Shown: one piece after another, positions 7,931-15,729 of the stretch
Numbering within the stretch: the stretch's first letter is position 1
Layout of the letters: every line of letters starts with the position of its first letter
NCBI GenBank assembly: GCA_014534235.1
Contig: JACVRW010000016.1
Span: forward strand, 1-40,829
Direction: 5' to 3'
DNA: 40,829 bases
From: Thermoleophilaceae bacterium
Lineage (GTDB): Bacteria; Actinomycetota; Thermoleophilia; Solirubrobacterales; Thermoleophilaceae
Position numbers and translations under genes: made by a program
The notes under the pieces: generated by a model
Seen by the model: the letters and a program-made list of their open reading frames with translations, nothing else
Told to the model about the DNA's origin: nothing
The model's database searches: none

Positions 7931-8589
7931 CCGCGGGAGCCCATCGAGATCCCGATCCCGGCCTGCCGTGCGGCGCGGCCGAAGGCGAGGCTCACGTATT
8001 GCGAGCCCTGGTCGGAGTGATGGATCAGCCCGGGCCCGGGGCGCCGGCGGGCGAGCGCCATCTTGAGCGCGTCGACGACCAGCGTCGAGCGCATGTGTGT
8101 GGCCATCGACCAGCCGACGATCTGGCGCGAGTAGGCGTCCTGTACGGCGGCGAGGTACAGCCAGCCCTCCGCGGTCCGCAGGTAGGTGATGTCGGCGACC
8201 CACACCATGTTCGCTGAAGTGGGCCGGAATTGGCGCTCGACGAGGTCGGTGGCGGGCGTGATGCCCGCGATCTGGATCGTCGTCTTCCAGCGCTTTCGGG
8301 GCCTGACGCCTGAGATACCGGCGGCCTTCATCAACCGGGCGACGCGCTTGCGCCCGACCCGGATGTCGTGCTCCATCCGCAGCTCGGCCTGGATCCGCGG
8401 CGCCCCGTACACGCCGCGGCTGGCGTCAGGGATCTGCTTGATCGTCTCGGTCAGCCAAGCATCCTGGAGCGCGCGATCGGACGGCGCCCGGCGCTCCCAG
8501 TTAAGGAAGCCGGTGCGGTTCACACCGAACACACGACACATCACGGCGACGGGATAGTTGGTCTTCTCCGCGGCGATGAACGAGAACAC
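7918..8589 (-). pseudogene. IS3 transposase orfB, 5' fragment
   Basis: First 224 codons of the IS3 DDE transposase (GTG start at 8589). HTH_21-like segment GVYGAPRIQAEL, then integrase core: WVADITYLRTAEGWLYL with the first Asp, and LIHHSDQGSQYVS with the second Asp. It breaks off at GSRGDAYD, exactly before the conserved Asn-Ala-x-x-Glu that carries the third catalytic residue, now at 4344-4563. The frame continues into the inserted element as KGVVSHCTPWG and stops at 7882-7884. Any product would lack the catalytic Glu. orfB begins five bases downstream of the orfA stop. Confidence 0.95.
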
Positions 8590-8594
8590 CTCGC

Positions 8595-8891
8595 CTATCG
8601 CCCGTCGCTCTCCTTCGCGAAGAAGACGGCCGCCTTTGACAGGATCTCCCGCTCCATCCGCAGCCTCGCGTTCTCGTCACGCAGCCGCTGGAGCTCCTCC
8701 CGCTCGTCCTGGCTCAGGCCGCCAGCGCGCTCGCCGCGCTCGGCCCGCTCGTGCTTGAGCCAGTTGCGCAACGTGACGTCGGAGATCCCCAGATCCTTGG
8801 CCAGCTGACGCTGCGGCTTGTCGCCCAACAAGGCGAGCCTGATCGCCTGCCGACGGAACTCCTCCGGATACGGCGGCCTCGTTCTCGGCAC
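8595..8891 (-). CDS. IS3 family OrfA (HTH subunit of transposase)
   Basis: A 98-residue protein; GTG start at 8891 after [26 protein letters not shown] followed by [17 protein letters not shown] is the HTH_8-type DNA-binding domain that recognises the IS ends. [19 protein letters not shown] is the leucine-zipper region, and it ends [13 protein letters not shown] as OrfA proteins of this family do. In intact IS3 elements OrfA and OrfB are often joined by a programmed frameshift; here the frames are separated by a stop and five bases, so OrfB would need its own GTG start. It may still be expressed as a repressor-like protein. Confidence 0.92.
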   Translation of the reverse strand: MPRTRPPYPEEFRRQAIRLALLGDKPQRQLAKDLGISDVTLRNWLKHERAERGERAGGLSQDEREELQRLRDENARLRMEREILSKAAVFFAKESDGR

Positions 8892-8925
8892 CTGAACCTC
8901 ACTTTCCCCGGCCTGCGACCTGAAG

Positions 8926-8958
8926 CGTCCAAGTGTCGTCGAAACCGGGGCAACTCCA
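8926..8958 (-). repeat. right terminal inverted repeat of the IS3 element
   Basis: Read on the minus strand it begins TGGAGTTGCCCCGGTTTCG and continues ACGACACTTGG, pairing with 4309-4341. It lies about 35 bases upstream of the orfA start, as expected for the promoter end of an IS3 element. Confidence 0.7.
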
Positions 8959-9563
8959 TCACGGTCCGCTGCTGCTCCGGACGACCAGCAGAAGCGGACG
9001 GCGGCAGTGCTGCTCGTCGACGAATCCGGGAGCGCCGACCTCGCGCCTGCCTGTGCACGGCGAGCGAGCGTCTCCACTCTGGTGCCTGAGACGCTGCTCG
9101 AGACCATCACCGGGAGCGGCGATGTCAAGCGTATAGTGGGAGGTGACGACGCCGCGGGCGTGCTAGGTGACAGTTGCACAGGAGTCCTTCCGTTGGCGAA
9201 AGCGATGTTCGCACCTCGTCTGCGAGCGCGAGTGCGCTGGTTCTGGTGCGTACGCGGCCCAGCGGGTGGCGGGTGACTGGCTGGGCGCCGGTCGGCGTGG
9301 GCAACCGCCCGGAGCGGTCTGGGGCGATGGGCGTGCGTCGGGCCTGGGCGCCCGGGATGAGTGTCGGCGGACTGGCCGGCCGCCGTTCTGGCCGAGCCGG
9401 CATGCTGGGCGTCGCGGGCGAGCGAGCGGGCTGGGGGTGATGGGCGGCGCGGCGCGGCGAGACTTGAACGCGCGCCGCCGGCCACCCGGTCGGCACGCGC
9501 GGGGAAGGGGATGTGCGGCCGGCGCCGGGTGCGCGTCAGGCCGCCAACACGAGGTGAGAGGCG
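8959..9563. other. gene-poor stretch of 605 bases
   Basis: No frame here has the codon pattern or a ribosome site of a real gene; the open frames are GC-driven. It contains copy A of a dispersed degenerate repeat (8979-9056). A short better-looking start at 9205 (GCGATGTTCGC) gives only about 23 residues. I see nothing else. Confidence 0.5.
8979..9056 (+). repeat. dispersed degenerate repeat, copy A
   Basis: Begins GGACGACCAGCAG, then GTGCTGCTCGTCGACGA, then GGGAGCG. The first 13 bases are identical to copy B at 10288, and the CGACG.ATC.GGGAGCG core is shared. In one frame it would read [15 protein letters not shown], similar to the translations of the other copies. Confidence 0.5.
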
Positions 9564-10055
9564 ATGAGTGCAGCGACGGGACCGACGGCGGGCCGGATGG
9601 ATTTGGGGCCGATGCGCGACCAACTGCAGGCGCGCATCGACGTCATCAATGCAGAGATTGTGGCGCTCGAGGCCGAACGCGCCGAGCTTGAGCGCGTGCT
9701 CGGCGCGATGCCGGGGCCGGCCGGGGCGCCGGAGCGCGCGGCGATGCGGCGCCGGCGGGAGCGCGCCGCGAGCGGGCGCGGCCGCTCCCGCCAGCCGGCC
9801 TCGGCGCGCCCGACGCGCGCGGACGCGAGGCGGGTCACCGGCGGGCGGCCGACGGCCGAGCAGGCCGAGCGGCTGGTGGCGCTGTTGCGCGACGGGCCGA
9901 AGGGGCGCGATGACATCGCCCGGGCGCTGGGGCTCTCGTTGACGCGCACCGGGCAGCTGCTCGACGTGCTCGGCGCCCGGGTGGCCAGCGAGACCGATCC
10001 GGACAACCCCAGGCGCAAGCGCTGGCGGCTCGCGGACGAGCCGGCCGCGACCTGA
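9564..10055 (+). CDS. coiled-coil plus winged-HTH protein, unknown role
   Basis: A 163-residue protein. The N-terminal part (residues 17-47: MRDQLQARIDVINAEIVAL, then EAERAELERVLGAM) is a coiled coil. It is followed by an Arg/Ala-rich basic linker. The C-terminal part (RPTAEQAERLVALLRDG, then RDDIARALGLSLTRTGQLLDVL) is a winged helix-turn-helix with an Arg/Lys-rich wing (DPDNPRRKRWRLA). This architecture suggests a dimeric DNA-binding protein. The ATG follows a good ribosome site (GAGGTGAGAGG). No neighbour indicates a target. It is isolated in a gene-poor stretch beside the IS. Confidence 0.7.
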   Translation: MSAATGPTAGRMDLGPMRDQLQARIDVINAEIVALEAERAELERVLGAMPGPAGAPERAAMRRRRERAASGRGRSRQPASARPTRADARRVTGGRPTAEQAERLVALLRDGPKGRDDIARALGLSLTRTGQLLDVLGARVASETDPDNPRRKRWRLADEPAAT

Positions 10056-10586
10056 CCGGACCGCCAGCGCCCGCGCGGGTGCCTCCGGGTTCACGCCCCC
10101 CAGGCTGGGACGCTGGGCGTTATCCGCACCAGAGGAATTGGGGTGGCCGTCCCTGCGAACGGACGCGTCTCGGTTCCGTACGGCAGCTACGGCTGAACCG
10201 GGCTTCGCTCGCGCTGGTTGCCGGAGACTGCCGCTTCCCGCTATGAAAGGAATAGTGCCACCGGTGCCGACCCAGGCGTTCGTTCGGGGACGACCAGCAG
10301 GAGCGCGGCGCAGATCCTCGTTCTCGACGGATCAGGGAGCGTCCGGCTCGCTCTCGCTTGTCCACAAACTCAGCACTGACCCCGCGGCGCTCCGTGTCGC
10401 GAGATGGGGTGGCGCTCACCCTTGCCGGTCTGCCCGCATAGTGACATCGACCTCGCCGGCTCTGCCGACGGTCTTCAGGCCGGGGAACATCGCCGTCGAA
10501 GACGACTCCGCGGTTCCTTCAGCCCGGCGACGATGCTTCGATGTCGCCGACGTCTCCCCGACGCAGCCTCGGTCCAGGCCAGGCAG
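10056..10586. other. gene-poor stretch of 531 bases
   Basis: Frames on both strands here are short and lack ribosome sites or recognisable protein content. It contains copy B of the dispersed repeat at 10288-10367. I see no RNA gene. Confidence 0.5.
10288..10367 (+). repeat. dispersed degenerate repeat, copy B
   Basis: Shares GGACGACCAGCAG and then CTCGACGGATCAGGGAGCG with copy A. It reads AQILVLDGSGSVRLALA in one frame, against [17 protein letters not shown] for copy A. Confidence 0.5.
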
Positions 10587-11942
10587 CTAACGCCGTAGTG
10601 GTCCGCAGGCGGCGGAGCGGCCGCGCAGCCGGCAGCGCGCCATCGGCTTCCCGTCGATGTCCCGGATCGTCGCCGCCCACCCCCATGGCCGGGGGGTGAA
10701 CGTAAAGAAGCCGTGCCGGGCGAGCGTCGTCGCCGTGGCGAGCCTTTCGCCGGCGACGTCCATCCCGACGAGCGGAGCGGTGATCTGCGGGAGCAAAAGC
10801 GTGCCGCTGATGCCCGCCACGATCTGCGGCGGCCGGTCGCCGGCGAAACCGAGCACCTCGGCCAGGTGGATGTGCCCGGTGAGCACCAGCCGCACCCCGG
10901 GCGGAAGCCAGTTCCCCGACGCCGCCTGGAGGGTCGGGTTGAGCACCGTCACGCCGGCGCCGCTCGAGTCGGGCAGCAGCCCCCACATCGGCTTGTGGGC
11001 GAGCAGCCAGGCGTTTGGGCCGGCCATCGTCCGCAGGTCGGCGAACTGGGAGACGTAGGGGTCGGGATTCAGCGGAGGCCTGTCGCTGGCCAGCGCCGTG
11101 TCGAGCACGAGCATCCGCACCCGTCCCAGGTCCACCGAGTACGGCTCGGTGACGTCCTGGCAGCTCGCCGGCATCGGCCCGGGGTCGAGGAAGCGAAACC
11201 ACCCGGGGCCGGCCCGGCTACACAGTTCGTGATCGCCGCGCACGAAGAGCCAGGGCGCCGCTCGAAGCGCGGGCGCCGCCGGCGAGAAGAAGTCGGCATC
11301 CCAGGTGGGCCAGTTCTGTCCGAAGGGGCTGCCCCGGCAGCCGCGGTTCCCCGGCGGGCACGGCTCCTCCCGGTAGAGGTAGTCGCCGACCTGGATGACG
11401 ACGTCCGGGTGCCACCTGGCGATGCTCTTCGCGACGCGGGCGAACGGCCACGCCCGCGGGTCGTTGCAGGCCTGGAAGCCGTCCACCGCCTTAAGCCGGC
11501 AGCCGGTGTCGCCCACGACCACGATCCGGCGCGGGCGGCGGGTCGGCAGGGGCAGCCTTTGACCCGCGAGCGCCACCCGTCTGGCGTCCGGCGGCAGCGC
11601 GGTCTCACACGAGCGAACGGGGTAGTCAGGCAGGCTCGGCGCCGCCCGCTCCTCCATGCGACGGGCCACCTTGTCCACCATCAGCTTCGGACACGAGTCG
11701 GCCTGCGTGATCGCCCTCGCCAGCACCGCTCCGGACGGTCCCAGCTCGACCCATGCCGCCTCGGGGGCTGGACGAGACCGCGTCGGTGGGGCGTGAGCCT
11801 TGGGGACATCCCCATGGTGCCCTCGCTTCACGGGCGCGGGGCCGTGGCCGCCGGGCGGCGTAGCCGTGGCCTCGGCCGCGGACGGCACGGCCGCCAAGAC
11901 GGCGAAGGCGGCACTCGCAAAGGCGAGCCTAAAACGCCGCAT
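10587..11942 (-). CDS. secreted metallophosphoesterase
   Basis: Calcineurin-like phosphoesterase with a signal peptide, exported. From the chosen ATG the protein starts MRRFRLAFASAAFAVLAAVP with a cleavage-like AEA; the frame also opens 16 codons upstream at 11990, but that would bury the signal. Metal-binding blocks occur in order: VVGDTG, QVGDYLYR (GDxxY), RGDHE (in place of GNHD/E), LAHKP and TGHIH (GHxH). Two pairs of Cys in PCPPGNRGCRG and CSRAG/CQDV suggest disulfides outside the cell. The segment between signal and domain is low-complexity (His, Gly, Pro). The substrate is unknown; phosphomonoesters or diesters are possible. It is a single gene with no obvious operon partner. Confidence 0.9.
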   Translation of the reverse strand: MRRFRLAFASAAFAVLAAVPSAAEATATPPGGHGPAPVKRGHHGDVPKAHAPPTRSRPAPEAAWVELGPSGAVLARAITQADSCPKLMVDKVARRMEERAAPSLPDYPVRSCETALPPDARRVALAGQRLPLPTRRPRRIVVVGDTGCRLKAVDGFQACNDPRAWPFARVAKSIARWHPDVVIQVGDYLYREEPCPPGNRGCRGSPFGQNWPTWDADFFSPAAPALRAAPWLFVRGDHELCSRAGPGWFRFLDPGPMPASCQDVTEPYSVDLGRVRMLVLDTALASDRPPLNPDPYVSQFADLRTMAGPNAWLLAHKPMWGLLPDSSGAGVTVLNPTLQAASGNWLPPGVRLVLTGHIHLAEVLGFAGDRPPQIVAGISGTLLLPQITAPLVGMDVAGERLATATTLARHGFFTFTPRPWGWAATIRDIDGKPMARCRLRGRSAACGPLRR

Positions 11943-12193
11943 CCTCTGAGGGCTCACGGCAATGACGCCGCGGACAGATTGCCGCCGCATTCGACGATCG
12001 TAGGTCGCGGCACGCGCCGAGGCAAGCTCAGGCTCGGCGGGTGGAGCGCCGCATCCCCATCAAACGGCACGCTGTTCGCGATAGCCAGCGCCGGACCGCC
12101 TGCCTCCGATGAATTCACGCCAACGAGGCAGAGCTACGCGCTCTCCTCGCGCCTTAGCGAGCGTCAGGTTTGCGCCCGCCAGCGGCTCACTCC

Positions 12194-12270
12194 GGAGGAA
12201 GAGCAGGCGCGGGTTTCAGACTGCTGCTCCTCGACGATCCGAGAGCGGCGGCGTGCTGCGGCTTGCCGCC
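12194..12270 (+). repeat. dispersed degenerate repeat, copy C
   Basis: GGAGGAAGAGCAGGCGCGG, then CTGCTGCTCCTCGACGATCC and GAGAGCGGCG. Same order of blocks as copies A and B; one frame reads RLLLLDDPRAAACC. Confidence 0.45.
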
Positions 12271-12308
12271 GAAGGAAGCAGCCCCAACTCGGCTGCTGGT
12301 TTCCACAG

Positions 12309-12342
12309 CACGGGCAGGCGTGGTCGGCGATGCCTGCCCGTG
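12309..12342. repeat. 11-bp perfect hairpin
   Basis: CACGGGCAGGC (12309-12319) and GCCTGCCCGTG (12332-12342) are exact inverted repeats around a 12-base loop. It sits 64 bases before the NmrA-type start and has no T-run, so it is not a standard terminator. It could be a leader structure or an operator. Confidence 0.55.
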
Positions 12343-12406
12343 GGGACCCGTGAGGGAGCGTTTCCGGCAAACTGGTTCGGTCCTTAGGCCGAGCAGGAGC
12401 GGCGGA

Positions 12407-13244
12407 ATGATTCTGGTGACCGGAGCGACGGGCACGATCGGCAGCGAGGTCGTCGGGCAGCTACGCGCGGCGGGCGAGCGGCCGCGCGCCTTCGTGCGCG
12501 ATCGCGAGAAGGCACGGGAGCTGCTGGGCGAGCGGGTGGAACAGGTCGTGGGCGATCTGGACCGAGCGCAGACGATCGAGGCGGCGCTGGCCGGAGTCAA
12601 CCGTATATTCCTCCTCACCACCCAAAGCAGCCGGCAGCCCGACTGGGAGCGGACGGTGATCGCGGCGGCCGCGGACGCCGGAGTCGCTCACATCGTCAAG
12701 CTGTCGGTGTTCCGCGCCGACGAGCAGTCGCCGCTCCGGTTCGCCCGTCAGCACAGGCACGCCGAGCGGGCACTTGAGCAGTCCGGCCTTGCCTGGACGA
12801 TGGTTCGCCCGGTGTTCTTGATGCAGAACCTGCGCGCCATGATCCGCGATGGCGCGATCCGTACCGCCGCGTGCGATGGGCGAGTCGCGATGATCGACGC
12901 TCGCGACATCGCAGCCGTCGCCGTCGCCGCGCTGACCACCGCCGGGCATGAGGGCAAGATTTACACGCTGACGGGACGTGAGGCGCTCACCTTCGATGAC
13001 GTCGCGAACACCTTGTCGCAGCAGTCCGGGAAGCCGATCCGGCACGTGCGGCCCCTCGGTCGATGATGTGCGCAGCGCACTGCAATCGGCGGGTGTGGCG
13101 GCCTGGTTCGCCGACGACATGGCCAGGCTCCACGCCATGCTCGCCGCTGGCTACGAGGATCTCGTCACCGACGACGTGCGCGCGGTCACCGGTAGCCCAG
13201 CGCGCACGCTTGGCCAGTTTGTACGCGACACAGGCGGCACCTGA
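12407..13244 (+). pseudogene. NmrA/SDR-type NAD(P)-binding reductase, frameshifted
   Basis: NAD(P)H:quinone-reductase-like member of the NmrA (atypical short-chain dehydrogenase) family. The ATG follows AGCAGGAGCGGCGGA. MILVTGATGTIGSEVV is the nucleotide-binding loop. RAFVRDREKA, RIFLLTTQ, HIVKLSVF, TMVRPVFLMQN, DARDIAAVA and YTLTGREALTFDDVA follow in family order. The frame ends at 13066 just after KPIRHVRP. The expected continuation (SVDDVRSALQSAGVAAWFAD, then VTDDVRAVTG and TLGQFVRD) is present in the +2-relative frame to 13244. One extra C in the CCCC run at 13052-13055 explains the break; removing it gives 278 residues, the normal length. This is either a recent mutation or a base-calling error. 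Confidence 0.88.
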
Positions 13245-13585
13245 GCGAGCCGCCAGCTGGCCGTACCGCGCCGTGACAAACGGTGGAGCCGTCCGGCATG
13301 AGGCATGTGCTGCTCGACATGGTTGCGAGCGTCCCTGCAGCGCCCAGACGACTGCCGCAGAGGAGCGACAGCCCAGTTCGACAAGTCTGGTTTTCGACGA
13401 CTCCAGCACAGCGGTGTAGTCGGCTCGAGGGCGCCAACGCCAGGGGCCGCGACCGATTAGCGTCTGAGTCAGCGAGCCGACTGGGTGCTGTCGAGCGGGC
13501 GGCGTCGGCCGCCTGCTCGTCCACCGGGCGTAATGCTTGATGATGGGAGTCAGGATCGTGCCCTATCTCCGAGAGGAGGCTGGCG
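13245..13585. other. gene-poor stretch of 341 bases
   Basis: No supported gene. It contains repeat copy D (13359-13419) and a shorter similar segment at 13511-13533 (CGCCTGCTCGTCCACCGG). At its end lies GAGAGGAGG, the ribosome site of the lipocalin-like gene. Confidence 0.5.
13359..13419 (+). repeat. dispersed degenerate repeat, copy D
   Basis: Starts AGAGGAGCGACAG and holds AGTCTGGTTTTCGACGACTCC. One frame reads SLVFDDSSTAV then stop, aligning with the LLxDD segment of the other copies. Confidence 0.35.
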
Positions 13586-14026
13586 GTGAAGGTTGAGGAC
13601 TTGATCGGGACGTGGCGATTGAGGTCATGGAAGAACGTAGCCAGCGACGGCTCGGCTGTGGATCCCCTGGGCGAGAAGCCGGTCGGCTACATCTTCTACA
13701 ACCACGACGGCTACATGTCGGTAGAGATCATGGCCGCCCACCGGGCGCCCTATCGCGACCCGGACGCGTTCGGCGGCACCCCCGAGGAGCGATCCGAGGC
13801 CATCAGCACCTACCTCTCCTACTCCGGGCCCTTCGAGGTGCTGCCCCACCAGGACACCGTGATCCACCACATCGAGGTCTGCTCGTACCCGAACTGGATC
13901 GGCAACGCCGAAGTGCGATTCGCCAAGCTGGATGGAGAGCTGCTCATTCTCAGCACCAAGCCAATGACCTTCCAGGGAGTGGAGCGCAGGGCCGAGCTCG
14001 TGTGGGAGCGCGTCGGCCACGACTGA
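13586..14026 (+). CDS. lipocalin-like domain protein
   Basis: A 146-residue single-domain protein, GTG start with a strong GAGAGGAGG site. It begins VKVEDLIGTWRLRSW, the GTWxL opening of lipocalin-like proteins, and has the lipocalin-like (Lipocalin_5 type) pattern: PVGYIFYNHDGYMSVEIM, YSGPFEVLP, VIHHIEVCSYPNW, GELLILSTKP and a closing strand with ELVWERV. Such proteins bind small hydrophobic ligands or act in secondary metabolism; the ligand here is unknown. There is no signal peptide, so it is cytoplasmic. It stands alone between gene-poor gaps. Confidence 0.85.
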   Translation: MKVEDLIGTWRLRSWKNVASDGSAVDPLGEKPVGYIFYNHDGYMSVEIMAAHRAPYRDPDAFGGTPEERSEAISTYLSYSGPFEVLPHQDTVIHHIEVCSYPNWIGNAEVRFAKLDGELLILSTKPMTFQGVERRAELVWERVGHD

Positions 14027-14068
14027 CCACCGGCGCGCGATTCTCGTTCGCTGCGGCGCGCGCCGTGA

Positions 14069-14120
14069 GTGCTGCTCCTCGACGCGACCAGGACCGTGCA
14101 CGCGACGCCGGCCCGGACCG
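14069..14120 (+). repeat. dispersed degenerate repeat, copy E
   Basis: GTGCTGCTCCTCGACGCGACC matches the central block of copies A and C; one frame reads VLLLDATRTVHATPA. The leading GGA..AGCAG block is not clear here. Confidence 0.35.
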
Positions 14121-14172
14121 CCACCGACGGATGCGAGAGCGGCGCGGGAGCCCATCGCGCGCTTGCGGACGC

Positions 14173-14228
14173 CTGCTGCTCGTCCACTGCAGAGCCACCG
14201 CGAGTTACGGCGGCGCTCTCGCTTTGGC
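14173..14228 (+). repeat. dispersed degenerate repeat, copy F
   Basis: CTGCTGCTCGTCCACTGCAG, then GCGCTCTCGCTTTGG, close to the GCTCGCTCTCGCTTG end of copy B. One frame reads LLLVHCRATA then GALALAHQR. Confidence 0.35.
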
Positions 14229-14471
14229 TCACCAGAGGTCACGCGTCGCCTTGACGCCGGCGTGACCGCGACGCGCCGCAAGCGGTCACGAGCGGTTCCT
14301 GGGCGGCGCTGCTGCCTTGTGGCGGGATCAGGCGCACGGGGCGGATGGTCCCGCGTGCTCAGTCAGCGGTACGGGCGTTCCGACCTTGCGTCGTCCGATC
14401 GCCGACGTGGCGGTCCGCCGTGCGAGCGCCGGCCTATGGCGTGGCGCGGTTGCGCTCGGTCGATTGGTGGC

Positions 14472-15659
14472 TTACATGCGGCCGGGGCTACGGAGGATCA
14501 GCGCGTAGCCTTGGCCGCCGCCGCCACACAAGGTTGCCGCACCGTATTCGACCTTGCGCCGGCGCATCTCGTGCACGAGTGTGACCGTCAGTCGTGCGCC
14601 GGTGGAGCCGAGGGCGTGGCCGAGCGCGACCGATCCGCCGTTGACGTTGACGATCTCCTCGCTCGCGCCGAGCATCCGGTTGGCGTGCAGGGCGACGGAC
14701 GCGAATGCCTCGTTGATTTCGATCAGCCCGAGGTCGTCGACGTCCAGTCCGGCCTTCTTCAGCGCATTCCGAAGTGCGATGGCGGGGACGGTGTGAAGGT
14801 AGGCGAACCGCTCGGCGCACCTGCCTTCCGCGACGATTTCGGCGAGCGGCTCGATGTCCCATGCCTCGGCGCGGTCGGCGCTCATGACCATCAGCGCTGC
14901 GGCACCGTCCGAGAGCTGTGAGGCGTTGCCGGCGGTGATGGTTCCGTTCGAGCCGAAGGCCGGCGGCAGCGCCGCGAGGGAATCGCGTGTGGTTGCGGGT
15001 CTGATGCCCTCGTCCTGGTCGACGGCCGAGGCCCGTGGGCTGGCGCCGGTCTCGACCGTGACGATCTCGTCTGCGGAGCGACCAGATTCGCGTGCGCCCG
15101 CGGCGCGCTGGTGCGAGCGCGCCGCCCACGCGTCTTGGTCCTCGCGCGAAATCCCCAAGGCCGCGTTGACCTCGTCGGAGGACTCGCCCATGTGCTGCCC
15201 CGTGAACGTCGACCACAGCCCGTCGTGGATCATCGCGTCGACGACCGTGCCGTCCCCCATCCGCGCCCCCCACCGCACGTCCGGAAGGACGTACGGCGCG
15301 TTACTCATCGACTCCATCCCGCCCACGACGAGGGTCTCGAGTTCCCCCGCGCGAATCATCTGATCGGCGTAGGCCACGGCGGTCAGGCTCGACAGGCAGA
15401 CGTTGTTCAGCGTGAGCGCCGGGACTTGTTGTGGGATGCCGGCCGCGATGGCCGCTTGGCGGGAGCTGATCTGGCCGGTGCCGGCTTGCAGCACGTGTCC
15501 CATGACCACGTAGTCGATGCGGTCCGGCGGGACAGTGGCGCGTGATACCGCTTGCTGGATGGCGGCCGTCCCGAGCTCGACCGCCGTGCGGGCCCGGAGC
15601 GCCGAGCCGTACTTTCCGACCGGCGTTCTGACCGCCGAGACGATGACCGATCGCGTCAT
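14472..15659 (-). CDS. acetyl-CoA acetyltransferase (thiolase)
   Basis: Thiolase II type enzyme that joins or splits acyl-CoA (two acetyl-CoA to acetoacetyl-CoA), 395 residues, the normal length. VSAVRTPVGKYGSAL is the N-terminal signature. The nucleophilic Cys88 sits in LNNVCLSSLTAV, slightly changed from the usual NKVCGSG. GGMESMSNAPY, the adenine-loop region, NEAFA, GGSVALGHALGSTGAR with the catalytic His, and LCGGGGQG with the second catalytic Cys are all present. The enzyme should be active. It is divergent from the FAD oxidoreductase and could work with the nearby MaoC hydratase in fatty-acid or polyhydroxyalkanoate-type metabolism. Confidence 0.94.
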   Translation of the reverse strand: MTRSVIVSAVRTPVGKYGSALRARTAVELGTAAIQQAVSRATVPPDRIDYVVMGHVLQAGTGQISSRQAAIAAGIPQQVPALTLNNVCLSSLTAVAYADQMIRAGELETLVVGGMESMSNAPYVLPDVRWGARMGDGTVVDAMIHDGLWSTFTGQHMGESSDEVNAALGISREDQDAWAARSHQRAAGARESGRSADEIVTVETGASPRASAVDQDEGIRPATTRDSLAALPPAFGSNGTITAGNASQLSDGAAALMVMSADRAEAWDIEPLAEIVAEGRCAERFAYLHTVPAIALRNALKKAGLDVDDLGLIEINEAFASVALHANRMLGASEEIVNVNGGSVALGHALGSTGARLTVTLVHEMRRRKVEYGAATLCGGGGQGYALILRSPGRM

Positions 15660-15729
15660 GGAATCCCTCGAGCAGCCAGTGTAGGGTCAGCCTCACACGA
15701 GCAGAGTGGAGAGTGAGAGCGGGCAGCGA

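Larger units (their letters stand above)
4309..8958 (-). mobile_element. IS3-family insertion sequence, interrupted by a second mobile element
   Basis: An IS of about 1.3 kb once the inner 3.35-kb unit is removed. orfA (8595-8891) and the two halves of orfB lie on the minus strand. The ends carry imperfect inverted repeats: 4309-4341 on the plus strand and 8926-8958 on the minus strand share GGA..TGCCCCG.TTCG.ACGACAC. The orfB stop falls only three bases inside the left repeat, as in compact IS3 elements. I see no convincing 3-4 bp target duplication outside the ends, which suggests an old insertion or a slightly misplaced boundary. The element is certainly inactive through its own orfB because that gene is split between the second and third residues of the DDE triad. 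Confidence 0.85.
11991..12406. other. gene-poor stretch of 416 bases upstream of the NmrA-type gene
   Basis: No convincing gene. It contains repeat copy C (12194-12270), a strong 11-bp hairpin (12309-12342), and, just before 12407, the ribosome site AGGAGCGGCGGA of the next gene. The frame of that gene is open upstream to 12170, but the extension is not protein-like. Confidence 0.5.
14027..14471. other. gene-poor stretch of 445 bases
   Basis: No supported gene on either strand. It contains repeat copies E (from 14069) and F (from 14173). It separates the lipocalin-like gene from the convergent thiolase gene. Confidence 0.5.

Noticed and set aside
7882-8589. A complete 235-residue transposase
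   Set aside because: The last eleven residues come from the inserted element and the catalytic Glu region is missing.
9455-9480. T-arm-like GTTCAAGTC on the minus strand, suggesting a tRNA
   Set aside because: The T stem pairs at only four of five positions, and no D arm, anticodon arm or matching acceptor stem can be drawn in the 75 bases before it.
12164-12370. CxxC pair on the minus strand (HACPCCGNQ) as a zinc-ribbon gene
   Set aside because: The short frame has no ribosome site or further ligands and is mostly made of the repeat and hairpin sequence.
12170-12406. N-terminal extension of the NmrA-type protein
   Set aside because: The extension is not protein-like. The ribosome site and the Rossmann loop place the start at 12407.
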